Shown: one piece after another, positions 9,453 through 18,555 of the stretch
Position numbering within the stretch: the first letter of the stretch is position 1
Layout of the letters: each line of letters starts with the position of its first letter
Assembly (NCBI GenBank): GCA_963708245.1
Contig: OY970201.1
Coordinates: 4,154,001-4,218,000 of the forward strand
Direction of reading: 5' to 3'
Length of the DNA: 64,000 bases
From: CAVYXK01 sp963708245
Lineage (GTDB): Bacteria; Pseudomonadota; Alphaproteobacteria; Acetobacterales; Acetobacteraceae
Position numbers and translations under genes: made by a program
Notes under the pieces: model-generated
Seen by the model: only the letters and a program-made list of their open reading frames with translations
What the model was told of the DNA's origin: nothing
The model's database searches: none

Positions 9453-10253
9453 ATGGATTTCAAAGGCAAGGTTGCGCTGATTACCGGCGGCGGCAACGGC
9501 ATCGGGCGCGCCACATCGGTCGGCTTCGCCGCGAATGGCGCAAAGGTCGTGGTGGTCGATCGCGACAAGGACGGCGGCGAGAGCACCGCCGGCATCATTC
9601 GCCAGCAGGGCGGCGAAGCCATCTTTGTCCCCGCCGACGTGACCAGATCAGCCGATGTGCAAGCCTATGTGAAAGCCGCGCTGGACGCATTCGGCTCGAT
9701 CGACTGCTTCCACAACAACGCCGGCATCGAAGGCAAGGTGGCGCCCACCGCCGAGTACGACGAAGACACGTTCGATGCCGTCATGGGCGTGAATGTCAAA
9801 GGCGTGTTCCTCGGCCTTCGTTACGTGCTGCCGGTGATGCTGCGGCAGAAGCGCGGCGCCATCGTCAACACCGCATCGGTGGCCGGGCTGATGGGCTCGC
9901 CGGGCATGTCGGCCTATGTCGCGTCGAAACATGCGGTGATCGGGTTGACTAAAGTCGCGGCGGGTGAAGTGGCGCGCGCCGGCGTGCGGGTGAACGCGGT
10001 CTGCCCCGGTCCGATCGACACGCGTATGATCCACTCGTTGCATTCGATGGTGAATCCGGACGACCCGGCCGCTGTCGGCGAGCGATATCAGTCCGCCATT
10101 CCACTCGGCCGTTACGGCACGCCGGAGGAGATCGCCAACGTGGTAATGTTCCTCTGCTCCGACCTTGCCTCCAACATCACCGGCGCCCAGTACGTCGTAG
10201 ATGGCGGGCGCACCGCAACTCCCGGTGCCGTGACTGGCGTGATGGCGCGGTAG
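9453..10253 (+). CDS. SDR-family NAD(P)-dependent dehydrogenase/reductase
   Basis: Classical short-chain dehydrogenase, 266 residues. The cofactor-binding TGGGNGIG motif lies near residues 12-19, NNAG is at about 90, the catalytic serine follows in NTASVAG, and the Tyr-x3-Lys pair is in AYVASK. A strong AAGGAGGAG ribosome site precedes ATG 9453. It follows the sox operon after a 205-base gap holding a repeat, and is followed after 5 bases by another SDR gene. The substrate cannot be told; a small alcohol or hydroxy acid would fit the catabolic context. Confidence 0.88.
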   Translation: MDFKGKVALITGGGNGIGRATSVGFAANGAKVVVVDRDKDGGESTAGIIRQQGGEAIFVPADVTRSADVQAYVKAALDAFGSIDCFHNNAGIEGKVAPTAEYDEDTFDAVMGVNVKGVFLGLRYVLPVMLRQKRGAIVNTASVAGLMGSPGMSAYVASKHAVIGLTKVAAGEVARAGVRVNAVCPGPIDTRMIHSLHSMVNPDDPAAVGERYQSAIPLGRYGTPEEIANVVMFLCSDLASNITGAQYVVDGGRTATPGAVTGVMAR

Positions 10254-10258
10254 GCACG

Positions 10259-11005
10259 ATGCAGAGACTGTTGGACGGCCGGATCACCCTGATCACCGGC
10301 GGAGGATCCGGCATCGGCGAGGGCATCGCGCACGGCATGGCCAAGGCCGGCGCGCGCGTGCTCATCGCCGACCTCAACGGTGCGGCAGCCGAGCGGGTTG
10401 CCACCGCGCTCGGGGGCGACGCGGCGGCGTACACTCTGGACGTCACCGACCCCGATGCGTGCGATGCGCTGGCCGCAATGATCCGGCGGGATGTCGGGGC
10501 CGTCTCGGTGCTGGTGAACAACGCCGGGATTATCCGCCGTGGTAAGATAGGCGATGAGGGCACGCGGGCCGACTGGGACGCGACGATGGCGGTGAACCTC
10601 GACGGGCCATACAACATGACCACGGCGTTCCTGTCGCATCTCATCGAGACGAAGGGCGCGGTCATCAACATCGGCTCCGTGCAGTCCTTCGTCGCCTTGC
10701 CGAACTCGGCTGCATACACGACATCGAAAGGCGGCGTGCGTGCCCTGACCAAGGCATTGGCAATCGAGCTGTCGCCGCTGGGAGTACGGGTGAACGCAAT
10801 TGGGCCCGGGCTGATCGCCACGCCGCTCAATGCCGCCGCCCGGCAGAACCCTGATTACATGCGCAACTTCCAGAACCGCATTCCACTCGGCCGGATCGGT
10901 GAACCCGCGGACGTTGCCGGCCCGGCGGTGTTCCTCGCCTCCGACATGGCGCGCTACATCACCGGCGTGACGTTACCGGTCGATGGCGGATTCCTGGCCT
11001 ACTGA
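10259..11005 (+). CDS. SDR-family oxidoreductase (3-ketoacyl-ACP-reductase-like)
   Basis: 248 residues with TGGGSGIGEG for cofactor binding, NNAG near residue 86, serine in IGSVQS and Tyr-x3-Lys in AYTTSK. It lies 5 bases after the first SDR gene and 3 bases before the CinA-like gene, so the three are one transcription unit. The C-terminal VTLPVDGG end is standard for the family. Substrate unknown. Confidence 0.87.
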   Translation: MQRLLDGRITLITGGGSGIGEGIAHGMAKAGARVLIADLNGAAAERVATALGGDAAAYTLDVTDPDACDALAAMIRRDVGAVSVLVNNAGIIRRGKIGDEGTRADWDATMAVNLDGPYNMTTAFLSHLIETKGAVINIGSVQSFVALPNSAAYTTSKGGVRALTKALAIELSPLGVRVNAIGPGLIATPLNAAARQNPDYMRNFQNRIPLGRIGEPADVAGPAVFLASDMARYITGVTLPVDGGFLAY

Positions 11006-11008
11006 ACG

Positions 11009-12277
11009 ATGCGCATCGAAATCATCTGTACCGGCGACGAAGTACTGACCGGCAAGATCGTCAACACCAACTTCGGCTACATCAGCCAGAAGCTGGAGGA
11101 TGTCGGGTTGTCGGTGATCTGGGGCACAACCGTCGGCGACGATCGCGCGCGCCTGCTGGAGGCGTTCCGGCTCGCCGCCGGCCGGGCCGATGCGGTGATC
11201 GTCAACGGCGGTCTCGGTCCCACGGTCGATGACTTGTCGCAGGAAGTCGCCGCCCAGGCACCGGGCGTCGAGTTGGTGGTGAACGAGGACTGGCTCGCCC
11301 GCATGGAACACTTCTTCGCCCGCCGCAGCCGTGTCATGCCGCCCAACAACCGCAAGCAGGCGATGCTGCCGGTCGGGTCGGAAATCCTCGACAATCCAGT
11401 CGGTACCGCGTGCGGTTTCGCGATGGATATCGGCGGCGCGCGGTTCTTCTTCACCCCCGGCGTGCCGCGCGAGTTGCGGCGGATGCTGGAGGAGCAGATC
11501 ATTCCCCGCCTGCTTGCACGAAGCGGCGCACCGACGACAATCACGCTGAAGCGGTTCCATTCCTACGGCCTGGGCGAATCGCATGTCGATTCACTGCTGA
11601 CCGGCATCGAGGCGCTGGCGCGAGATGGCAGTGTGAAGCTCGGCTTCCGCGCGCATTACCCGCAGATCGAGACCAAGCTGACAGTGCGCGGCACCGATCC
11701 CGACGACGCTCGCCGGAAGCTCGCGCCGGGTGAAGCTGAGGTCCGCAAGCGCCTCGGCAATTTCATCGTCGCCGAGGACGACCAGACGCTGGAAGGGGTT
11801 GTGTTGGCTGAGCTGATCCGGACGGAAGCCTCGCTTGCGCTCGTGGAGACCTTTACCGCCGGACAGATCGCCGCACGGCTGGCGCACCTGCCGGACGCTG
11901 AACGAGTATTTCGCCGCGGCACGGTCGTGCGCGATTTGGCGAAGCTCCCGGCCGCTGTCGGGCTGGCGCGCCACTCCACGGGCGAGCTGAACCAGGAGAT
12001 AGCAGAAGCGGTCGCCGACGCGGCGCGTCAGCAGGCGGGCGCCACCCACGCGCTGGCGGTGCTGATTGAACTGGACGAGGGCGCCGACCGCATTGATTTC
12101 GGCGGCACCATCTATCTGGCGATCGCGACCGCCGCAGGGTCTGCATTCCGCCGCTCGCGAATACTCGGCGGACGCGACTGGGTACGGCTTGGTGCAGTCG
12201 AGCTGGGACTGGATTGTCTGCGGCGATTCCTGCTCGGCCTGCCGGTGACCGAGCGGATCGATTTCGAGAAGGTTTGA
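11009..12277 (+). CDS. CinA-like protein with MoCF domain and degenerate deamidase domain
   Basis: 422 residues, the usual length for full CinA. The N-terminal molybdopterin-binding-like domain is intact: CTGDEVLTGK near residues 7-16, NGGLGPTVDD at 66-75, and a GVPRELRRML segment. The C-terminal domain, which in NMN deamidases carries an E-S-C-T-G-G catalytic motif, here reads E-T-F-T-A-G at 280-285, and the glycine-rich loop further on is also lost (LIELDEGAD). The N-terminal pyrophosphatase-type activity may survive while the deamidase is probably lost. Sitting behind two SDR genes is unusual for cinA. Confidence 0.8.
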   Translation: MRIEIICTGDEVLTGKIVNTNFGYISQKLEDVGLSVIWGTTVGDDRARLLEAFRLAAGRADAVIVNGGLGPTVDDLSQEVAAQAPGVELVVNEDWLARMEHFFARRSRVMPPNNRKQAMLPVGSEILDNPVGTACGFAMDIGGARFFFTPGVPRELRRMLEEQIIPRLLARSGAPTTITLKRFHSYGLGESHVDSLLTGIEALARDGSVKLGFRAHYPQIETKLTVRGTDPDDARRKLAPGEAEVRKRLGNFIVAEDDQTLEGVVLAELIRTEASLALVETFTAGQIAARLAHLPDAERVFRRGTVVRDLAKLPAAVGLARHSTGELNQEIAEAVADAARQQAGATHALAVLIELDEGADRIDFGGTIYLAIATAAGSAFRRSRILGGRDWVRLGAVELGLDCLRRFLLGLPVTERIDFEKV

Positions 12278-12278
12278 G

Positions 12279-12461
12279 ACGCGCGGCGAACCGGGCGATC
12301 GCGTCTGGGGCGCCAACGTGCTGACCAAGGTGCTGCAAAAGATCCGGTAGTGACTCACTTTGACTGAGTCACTACCAAAGATCCTGGTCGATGGTGTCTC
12401 GGTCGCAGATGCAGTAAGCTCGGCGGAGGAGCAGATCGAGAGCCTGGAGGCGGGCGGTTGA
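12279..12461 (+). pseudogene. Remnant: C-terminus of a sugar-type ABC solute-binding protein
   Basis: Only the last about 46 codons remain. They read GDRVWGANVLTKVLQKI, then after a 39-base insertion VDGVSVADAVSSAEEQIES and a TGA at 12459. This resembles the C-terminal helices of family 1 sugar-binding proteins. Removing the insertion at 12346-12384 rejoins AAG ATC CTG in frame. The rest of the gene is absent, since cinA ends at 12277. Confidence 0.5.
12338..12384. mobile_element. 31-bp palindromic mini-insertion with 8-bp target duplication
   Basis: Perfect 12-base arms (12346-12357 and 12365-12376) surround a 7-base loop. The palindrome is bounded on both sides by the direct repeat AAAGATCC (12338-12345 and 12377-12384). 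Removing the palindrome plus one repeat restores the interrupted reading frame, which is what a transposition event with an 8-bp duplication would leave. No T-run follows, so it does not look like a terminator. Confidence 0.6.
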
Positions 12462-12499
12462 TGCCGCCTCGGTTCCAGCCCACGTAGGGGAGAAAACAG

Positions 12500-12992
12500 A
12501 TGATCCACCATGTCTCCATCTCGGCCCGACAGCCGCAGCACGTCGCGGAGGTACTTGCCGAGATCATGCACGGGACTTGCCACCCATTCCCGGGCCAGAT
12601 GGGCGACTCGTTCATGGCGGTCAGTGGCGACGAGCACGGCACAATGGTCGAGGTCTATCCGGACGATACGACCCTGTTGCCCGGCGAGGGCGAGTCTCAG
12701 GTGAGCGGGCTGCGTGGCCAGACCATGCCGCCGACATGCCCGTTTCATTTCCTTCTGTCGGTGCCGGCAAGCCGCGAGGAAGTGGAGCGGATCGGCGCCC
12801 GCGAGGGCTGGCGCACGAAGCTCTTCGGCCGCGGCCCGCGGGGTCAGAAGCCGTTCTTTCATGTTATCGAATTCTGGGTGGAGAACCGGCTGATGGTGGA
12901 AGTGGCGCCCGCGGACATGGCAGAGGGAATACACGCGATACATGCGTCCCGAAGCGGTGCAGAGTCGCTTTGCCGGCGCCCCCGCGCATTGA
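12500..12992 (+). pseudogene. VOC-family (glyoxalase-like) protein with 1-base frameshift near 3' end
   Basis: Starts MIHHVSISARQPQHVAEVL, typical of vicinal-oxygen-chelate proteins, with HH near the start and a VEVYPDD strand. The frame runs normally to about 12928. In the original frame it would then run 120 bases into the next gene with low-complexity sequence. Dropping one A of GGAA at 12928-12930 gives EGYTRYMRPEAVQSRFAG and a TGA at 12990, four bases before the hydrolase start. I therefore read it as a single-base insertion, real or an error. Function unknown; VOC proteins bind metal and act on varied small molecules. Confidence 0.65.
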
Positions 12993-12995
12993 TCC

Positions 12996-13910
12996 ATGAT
13001 GCAGCGGACGGTCCGCACTCCGACCCTGGAGATCGCGTATCTGGAATCCGGGCCGGATCGCGGACCGGCCGCGATCCTGCTGCACGGCTTCCCCGACGAC
13101 CCGCACTGCTATGATCAAGTCGCCCCAAAGCTGGCGGCTGCCGGCTTCCGGGTCCTGGTCCCCTGGTTGCGTGCTTACGGACCGACGCAATTCCTGGATG
13201 CGGCGACACCACGCTCCGGCCAGCAAGCGGCACTTGGCGCGGACCTCCGTGATTTTATGGACGCACTCGGTGTCCGTCGGGCGACGCTTGCCGGTTATGA
13301 CTGGGGCGGTCGTGCTGCTTGCATCGTCGCTGCACTGTGGCCGGACCGCGTGCAGGGCCTGGTTTCGATCACCGGCTACAACATCCAGAACATCGCCACC
13401 GCCGATCGGCCGCAGGAGGCCGCCCAGGAGTACCGCTTCTGGTACCAGTGGTATTTCCACACCCCGCGCGGCCGCGCCGGGCTTCAGCAGAACCGGCGCG
13501 ACATATGCAGCCTCCTTTGGCACCTCTGGTCGCCGAACTACTCCTTCGACGATGCGACCTACGAGCTGACGGCGAAGAGCTTCGACAATCCGGATTTTGT
13601 CGATGTGGTGATCCAGTCCTATCGCCACCGCTACGGCAACGCGCCCGGCGATCCGGCGCTGGAGACGATCGAGCAGCGCCTTGCGGCCGGCCCACCGATT
13701 ACAGTCCCCACCATCAACCTGCACGGCGCGGCAGACGGTGTGGATCCCCCCGACGACCCCGATCCGGACGTAAAGCACTTCACGGGCGCCTATGAGCGCC
13801 GCGTGATTCCTCGCGTCGGGCATTTCCTTCCACGCGAGGCGCCAGACGCAGTCGCACAGGCAGTGCAGGAACTCGCTTCGCACGGCGCTGATCACGCGAA
13901 CGAGGGTTGA
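12996..13910 (+). CDS. Alpha/beta-fold hydrolase, epoxide hydrolase/dehalogenase type
   Basis: 304 residues. HGFPDD near residue 29 is the oxyanion-hole region. The nucleophile elbow G-Y-D-W-G-G near residue 100 has aspartate, as in epoxide hydrolases and haloalkane dehalogenases, rather than serine. The catalytic histidine is in VGHFLPREAP near the C-terminus, and an acidic residue lies in the GAADGVDPPDD loop. No signal peptide. It directly follows the VOC gene and probably shares its transcript. Substrate unknown. Confidence 0.82.
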   Translation: MMQRTVRTPTLEIAYLESGPDRGPAAILLHGFPDDPHCYDQVAPKLAAAGFRVLVPWLRAYGPTQFLDAATPRSGQQAALGADLRDFMDALGVRRATLAGYDWGGRAACIVAALWPDRVQGLVSITGYNIQNIATADRPQEAAQEYRFWYQWYFHTPRGRAGLQQNRRDICSLLWHLWSPNYSFDDATYELTAKSFDNPDFVDVVIQSYRHRYGNAPGDPALETIEQRLAAGPPITVPTINLHGAADGVDPPDDPDPDVKHFTGAYERRVIPRVGHFLPREAPDAVAQAVQELASHGADHANEG

Positions 13911-13962
13911 CGAGCGCGACAGATCGGGTGCCGATTTCCCATGACTTATCGGGGGGAAGCTC

Positions 13963-15147
13963 ATGAACGCGTTATCGCGCCGGGGATTGCTGGCGACCGC
14001 CGCCGCTGTCGCACCGACGCTCGCCTTTGGCCAGGAAGCCAAGCCGCAATTCGGCACACCGCCCAGCGTCATCACCCAGCCGCCGCGGCAATGGGGCCGC
14101 TTCGCTCCGCCGGAGATCTATCCCGACCCCGATATCCTGGTGATCGATGACAGCTTTAAGCAATACTTGCTGGGCCTCGTCGCCATCCACCGCCTGGCGA
14201 CCGGCTTCCAATGGGCGGAAGGTCCCGCCTGGTCCGGCGAAGGGCAATACGTCGTGTTCAGCGACGTGAAGGGCGACACGCAATACCGCTACGTCTGGGA
14301 AACCGGCCGCGTCTCGCCGTTCCGCAAGCCATCCTACAACAGCAACGGCAACTCCTTCGACTTCCAGGGTCGGCAGCTTTCCTGCCAGGATTTCTTCCGC
14401 CGCTTGGTGCGCTGGGAGCTGGACGGCTCGCTCACGGTGCTGGCGGATGCGTTCCAGGGCAAGCCGCTCAACTCACCCAACGACATTGCGCCGCACCCGG
14501 ATGGCAGCGTGTGGTTCACCGACCCGCCGTACGGCGACCAGCTCTCCGAAGGTCACCCCGACATTCCTGGCGGCGCCGCCAACCCGAGCGGACTCTACGA
14601 CCCCACTGTCGGCAATGGCGGCGTCGGGCTGGTGTTGGGCGGCGGGCGCCGCGCGCTGCCGACCAACACCTATCGCTGGGACCCACGCGGCAGTCTGTCG
14701 ATTGTGGTTCCCGGCAGCCAAGTGCCGGACCCGAACGGCATCTGCTTCTCGCCCGATTACAAGACACTCTATCTCATTAACACCGGGCCAGGCCCCGGCG
14801 ACAACGGCCAGGGCGGCAAGGGCCTGATCTACGCCTTCGACGTCCAGGGCGCGCAGCTCTCCAACATGCGTCTTTACACAGACTGTATGGTGGATGGAGT
14901 GCATTGCGGCCCGGATGGCATGCGGGCCGATCGGGCGGGCAATATCTGGGTCGGCTCCAACGCCCCGCTCGGCTATTGCGGCGTCACAGTGTGGAACCCC
15001 GCCGGCAAGCTGATCGGCCGCATCCGCCTGCCAGAGGTCTGCGCCAACGTCTGCTTCGCCGGACCGAAGCGCGACTATCTGTTCATGGCTGCGAGCCAGT
15101 CGATCTACATGGTGCGGGTCAACGTGCAGGGCGCCGCGCCGGGGTAA
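13963..15147 (+). CDS. Tat-exported SMP-30/gluconolactonase-family protein
   Basis: 394 residues. The N-terminus SRRGLLATAAAVA with a following AFGQEA is a twin-arginine signal peptide, so the enzyme acts in the periplasm. The body is a beta-propeller lactonase: FQWAEGPAW early, NSPNDIAPHPDGSVWFTDP in the middle, and PDGMRADRAGNIWVGS near the end, which supply the Glu, Asn and Asp metal ligands. It likely hydrolyses a sugar lactone; specificity cannot be read from the sequence. GGGGGGAAG precedes the ATG. Confidence 0.88.
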   Translation: MNALSRRGLLATAAAVAPTLAFGQEAKPQFGTPPSVITQPPRQWGRFAPPEIYPDPDILVIDDSFKQYLLGLVAIHRLATGFQWAEGPAWSGEGQYVVFSDVKGDTQYRYVWETGRVSPFRKPSYNSNGNSFDFQGRQLSCQDFFRRLVRWELDGSLTVLADAFQGKPLNSPNDIAPHPDGSVWFTDPPYGDQLSEGHPDIPGGAANPSGLYDPTVGNGGVGLVLGGGRRALPTNTYRWDPRGSLSIVVPGSQVPDPNGICFSPDYKTLYLINTGPGPGDNGQGGKGLIYAFDVQGAQLSNMRLYTDCMVDGVHCGPDGMRADRAGNIWVGSNAPLGYCGVTVWNPAGKLIGRIRLPEVCANVCFAGPKRDYLFMAASQSIYMVRVNVQGAAPG

Positions 15148-15154
15148 GCGGAAC

Positions 15155-15393
15155 GCGTCATCGAGGCAGCAGCTCGTCGCGAGTTTCGCGCCCCATTTGC
15201 CATCGCGATGATGCTGAGCACCGCGAAGGAAGCGATAGACCCCAAGCTGCAGCGGGGTCTGCGAGAACCCCTGTATGGCGGTGAACACGCTGTAGATTGC
15301 GATGCTGATCGCCAATGTGCGGACGCGGCCGATATAGTCGCTGATGATACCGAACAGGAACCCGCCGAATAGCGGGTGAAGCTGGCCAGCCAC
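15155..15393 (-). pseudogene. Remnant of an MFS transporter
   Basis: The minus frame from 15393 reads FGGFLFGIISDYIGRVRTLA and then IYSVFTAIQGFSQTPLQLG and YRFLRG, the second to third membrane helices and the D-x-x-G-R-R-type loop of a major facilitator. After about 15220 the frame breaks; a neighbouring frame has AMANGARNS, which fits the next helix. Both ends of a normal transporter are missing. Confidence 0.55.
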
Positions 15394-15410
15394 CCACGGC
15401 GCAGCACCTC

Positions 15411-15450
15411 GGCCCCCTCCGCCCGATCCCCTCCCGCAAGGGGAGTGGGG
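15411..15450. repeat. GC-rich hairpin repeat, family B (copy 1)
   Basis: CCCCTCCCGCAAGGGGAG hairpin embedded in C-rich sequence. A similar copy lies at 16979-17024. It sits between a transporter remnant and the 3' end of the glycosyltransferase. Confidence 0.5.
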
Positions 15451-16937
15451 TCAGTCCGGCGTGCAGATCCGGTCGAAGGCGACCACGTCGAAGCCTGCGC
15501 CAGCTCGGCGCCAGCATGGGTCGGTGAAGGCAGCCCGCATCGCCAGCAGGACAGCGCGGCTCTCGTCGTCCGCCCCGATCAGCGCCACCACGACCCGCGG
15601 ATACGCACTCGCCGTCGCGACGATCTGGCGCGGCCTCGTATCGCGCCCGACCACCAGCACCCGAAGCCAGTCCGGCGCCTCGGCGAGGAACGGCCCGACC
15701 ACGCCGACCCCATCATTGCCGCGCGGCAGCAGCACGAGACCGTGCGGCCCGGCCAGTGCCGCGGCGGTCGCGGCGGTGGCACGCGCTGGCTGCATCGTCT
15801 CGGGGCGGGTCAGCAGCCCAACCAGAGCGAGCGCCTGCGTGAAAGCCACCGCCGCGCCGAGCGGCAGTCCAGCACGACCTGACAGGCTCGCTACTGCGCC
15901 GGCTACCAGCAAGCCGATGAAGGGCGTGGAGAAGGCGAGATACCGTAACTCGATCGGAGTGGTGTTGAAGGGTTGAAGGCGAGGCCAAGCAGGATCAACC
16001 CGAGCGGGGGTGCGGCTGCCGCGAATACCAGGAGCAGGCGCGACTCCGACTGGCCGATCGCCCACCAGCGCCATGCCACCAGCCCGACCAGCGCCGCCAA
16101 CCCTGCGCCGAGCAGGCCCCCAACCGCCATCCGAGCCACTCCATCAGCCACGTATAGAGGCAGCCCGCCAAACACCGCCCCAGCCGCGTAGCGTGCCAGC
16201 CGCGCCAGCCCCGGCAGCCACTCGAAAGGCGGAAACTGTCCCGCGCGGCTATCGCGCTGTGCGACAAAGAACCAGAAATCGGCCGGCAACAGAAGGACGA
16301 AGCCGACCCCTGCCGCCAGCCACAGGCGTGGCGTACGCAGCCTGACTAGAGCGAGCCACAGCAGCGTAGCGGCTCCGACAAAGACCGCTAGGTAATTCGC
16401 AAAGCTGGCTCCCCCAAGCGCCACTCCGGCCACCAGAGCATTCCGCGGCCGGCCCCCCCGTGCGGCCGCAAGTGCCAGCAACACGCCGCAGAGCGTCAGC
16501 ATCTGCGCCAGCGCGAATCCGCGAGCGATCGCACCGGTGTACGCAAAACCGTAGCAACCGAGCGTGAACAGCATCGCCGTCGGAGCCGGAATGTCGGCGA
16601 GTCCCGCGATACCCGCCACCGCAGCCAGAGCACCGACAGCGAAGATCACTGAGAGCATCCGTGCCGCGAACAAGCTGTTGCCGGCAATCGGTCGCCAGAG
16701 CGTCAACATCCAGAAATAAAGCGGCGGATGCACGTCGGTCTGTCGTAACTCCCACGCCACCTGGCGCAGCGACGCCTGCCCGACATATGCGCCGCGCACC
16801 GCCCTCGCAATGAACGGCGTCGTCGGCCAAGCCGGCCGCGGCACGCCAGCGGTAACGAAGAAGCTGTAGCCCTCGTCGTATTCGAAGCTGCGCAGCGCCG
16901 CCGCAGCGATCAGCACGAAAACGGCGACCGCAAGCAT
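15451..16937 (-). pseudogene. Polytopic GT39-type glycosyltransferase split by an 8-bp tandem duplication
   Basis: Two minus-strand frames together make one integral membrane glycosyltransferase of the mannosyltransferase/ArnT kind. The first periplasmic loop has FEYDEGYS, with the Asp-Glu pair used by GT-C enzymes; VHPPLYF follows. About ten hydrophobic segments are visible. The upstream frame ends in PSTPLRSSYG near 15960, and the downstream frame continues with TTPIELRYLAFSTPF. At the junction the minus strand contains CTTCAACC next to CTTCAACA; deleting one 8-base unit gives GCC TTC AAC ACC and joins the two frames. The start is uncertain: ATG 16937 is used because longer starts run through a dispersed repeat. 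Confidence 0.7.
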
Positions 16938-16978
16938 CAAGCACGTAAGAGCGACCGTGCGCCGGGACCGCCGAGCAA

Positions 16979-17024
16979 CACTCCCCTTCCCCTTGCGGGA
17001 GGGGGCCGGGGGGAGGGGGCCGGG
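16979..17024. repeat. GC-rich hairpin repeat, family B (copy 2)
   Basis: CCCCTTGCGGGAGGGGG followed by GGGGGGAGGGGG. It resembles a repeat common between genes in alphaproteobacteria, and lies in the divergent region before the GH5 gene. Confidence 0.5.
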
Positions 17025-17143
17025 CAAGGTCAACGAAACCGGTCGCCGCCAAACGCCGGCTCCAACGAGGTCGGCACCTGATTCACCCGCCGTCAACCGA
17101 GTGCTGCCTCAGATCTCATGCAAGCCAGCATGCGAGTCGAAGA

Positions 17144-18262
17144 TTGAGATTCCGCTTCACCCGGGCCGCGACGGCAATTCTCGCCGCCAGTCTGCTGATT
17201 GCCCCCGTCGAAACAGCATCAGCTATGCCGCCAGCAGATCGCCTCGCGGTCCTAGTCCGTGGCGTCAACCTGACGAACTGGTTCCGCTTCCCGGCCCGCA
17301 CCGATCCCGCCTCGATGCGTGCCTATCTCAGCGACGCGGCGATCGACGAACTGCGCCAAGTCGGCTTCACTTTTGTCCGGCTCGCAGTGCAGCCCGAGTA
17401 TCTCCAAACTGATCCGAGCCGGCGCGCCCTGCTCGTCGCGCAGGTCGCGCGACTTGAACGGCACGAACTCGGCGTGGTGATCGCCTTGCACCCAACCACC
17501 TGGCATCTTGAAACCAGCGAGGCGGACCGCGCCGCGTTGCTCGCTCTTTGGCAGGCGCTTGCACCGGCACTGCGTACTCTCGATCCCCGCCTCACCTTCC
17601 CCGAACCGCTGAACGAGCCGGTGTTTGCCGGCGATCCCGGCGGTTGGGAGCGACTCCAGGCAAGCGTGCTCGCCGCAATTCGGGCGGCCCTGCCGGCAAA
17701 CACGGTCGTGCTGACAGGCAACGACTGGGGCAGCATTGCCGGGTTGCTGACCCTGCACCCGTCAGCGGACTCGAACGTGATCTACAGCTTTCACTTCTAC
17801 GACCCCGCCGAGCTGACATCGCTCGCGGCATGGCGCCCCGGTCTCGACACCGCGGCGCTGGCACGGCTGCCATTCCCCGTAACCGACCCGTCGGATTGCG
17901 AAACAGCGCTTGGTCGAACCGACCCGGAAACCCGCGATCTTGCTCGAGTCTACTGCAGCCTCCGATGGAGCGTCACTTCCATAGACAAACGGATCGGCCA
18001 GGCTGCCGCCTGGGCCGACCGCGCGCATGCCGTACTGCTGGCCGGCGAATTCGGCGCCACGGCCTACCTGAATCGGCGGTCACGGCTCGCTTGGCTCCAG
18101 GCGGTCCGCGGCGCATGCAACAGACGCGGAATCGGCTGGGCGCTATGGGGTTATGACGACGCGATGGGGCTCGGCGTCGCGCGCCCGCCTCCCCCGCTGC
18201 CCGTGCTGGATACAGGCGTGCTCGACGCGCTGGGGCTGGGCAAATCGCAATCCAGATTTTGA
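17144..18262 (+). CDS. Secreted glycoside hydrolase family 5 protein
   Basis: 372 residues with a Sec signal peptide (RFRFTRAATAILAASLLIA then ETASA). RGVNLTNWF opens the catalytic barrel as in GH5 endoglucanases. The acid/base glutamate is in EPLNEPV near residue 149 and the nucleophile glutamate in LLAGEFGATA near residue 304; an IYSFHFYDP strand lies between. The only in-frame starts near the signal peptide are TTG at 17144 and rare alternatives, so the start is uncertain. It is divergent from the membrane glycosyltransferase, which suggests a shared role in a surface polysaccharide. Confidence 0.82.
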   Translation: MRFRFTRAATAILAASLLIAPVETASAMPPADRLAVLVRGVNLTNWFRFPARTDPASMRAYLSDAAIDELRQVGFTFVRLAVQPEYLQTDPSRRALLVAQVARLERHELGVVIALHPTTWHLETSEADRAALLALWQALAPALRTLDPRLTFPEPLNEPVFAGDPGGWERLQASVLAAIRAALPANTVVLTGNDWGSIAGLLTLHPSADSNVIYSFHFYDPAELTSLAAWRPGLDTAALARLPFPVTDPSDCETALGRTDPETRDLARVYCSLRWSVTSIDKRIGQAAAWADRAHAVLLAGEFGATAYLNRRSRLAWLQAVRGACNRRGIGWALWGYDDAMGLGVARPPPPLPVLDTGVLDALGLGKSQSRF

Positions 18263-18323
18263 GCTGGTTTTTGAGACAAAACCATCGTGATCAGCACGTT
18301 AATATGACGTGACCAAAGAAAAA

Positions 18324-18346
18324 GCCCCCGGCACAAGACCGGGGGC
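18324..18346 (-). terminator. Rho-independent terminator for the LysR-side transcript
   Basis: GCCCCCGG (18324-18331) pairs with CCGGGGGC (18339-18346) around a 7-base loop. Read on the minus strand the stem is followed by TTTTTCTTT, a good U-tract. It lies about 210 bases past the LysR stop. Confidence 0.8.
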
Positions 18347-18555
18347 AAGTAAACAGGGAGGCTTCACGTCTGGGAGACGCAGGGGTCAGAGACCCCTTTC
18401 CGACCACCATGGACCGGAAGACTGGCGGCAGCGCCGCCGTAACTGATGGCAATACATTAATTGCCTCGCCACGCCATTTCCACCGCCAAAAACCCGGACG
18501 CGGCCATGCTCTTCGCGCATGCCGCAATCCATTCGATATCGAACGGGCGTGCAAC

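Noticed and set aside
12346..12376. Palindrome as a transcription terminator
   Set aside because: No T-run on either side, low GC in the stem, and flanking 8-bp repeats plus frame restoration favour an insertion.
12500..13114. VOC protein of 204 residues overlapping the hydrolase by about 120 bases
   Set aside because: The last 60 residues are Arg/Pro-rich frame-shifted sequence; removing one A gives a sensible end before the next gene.
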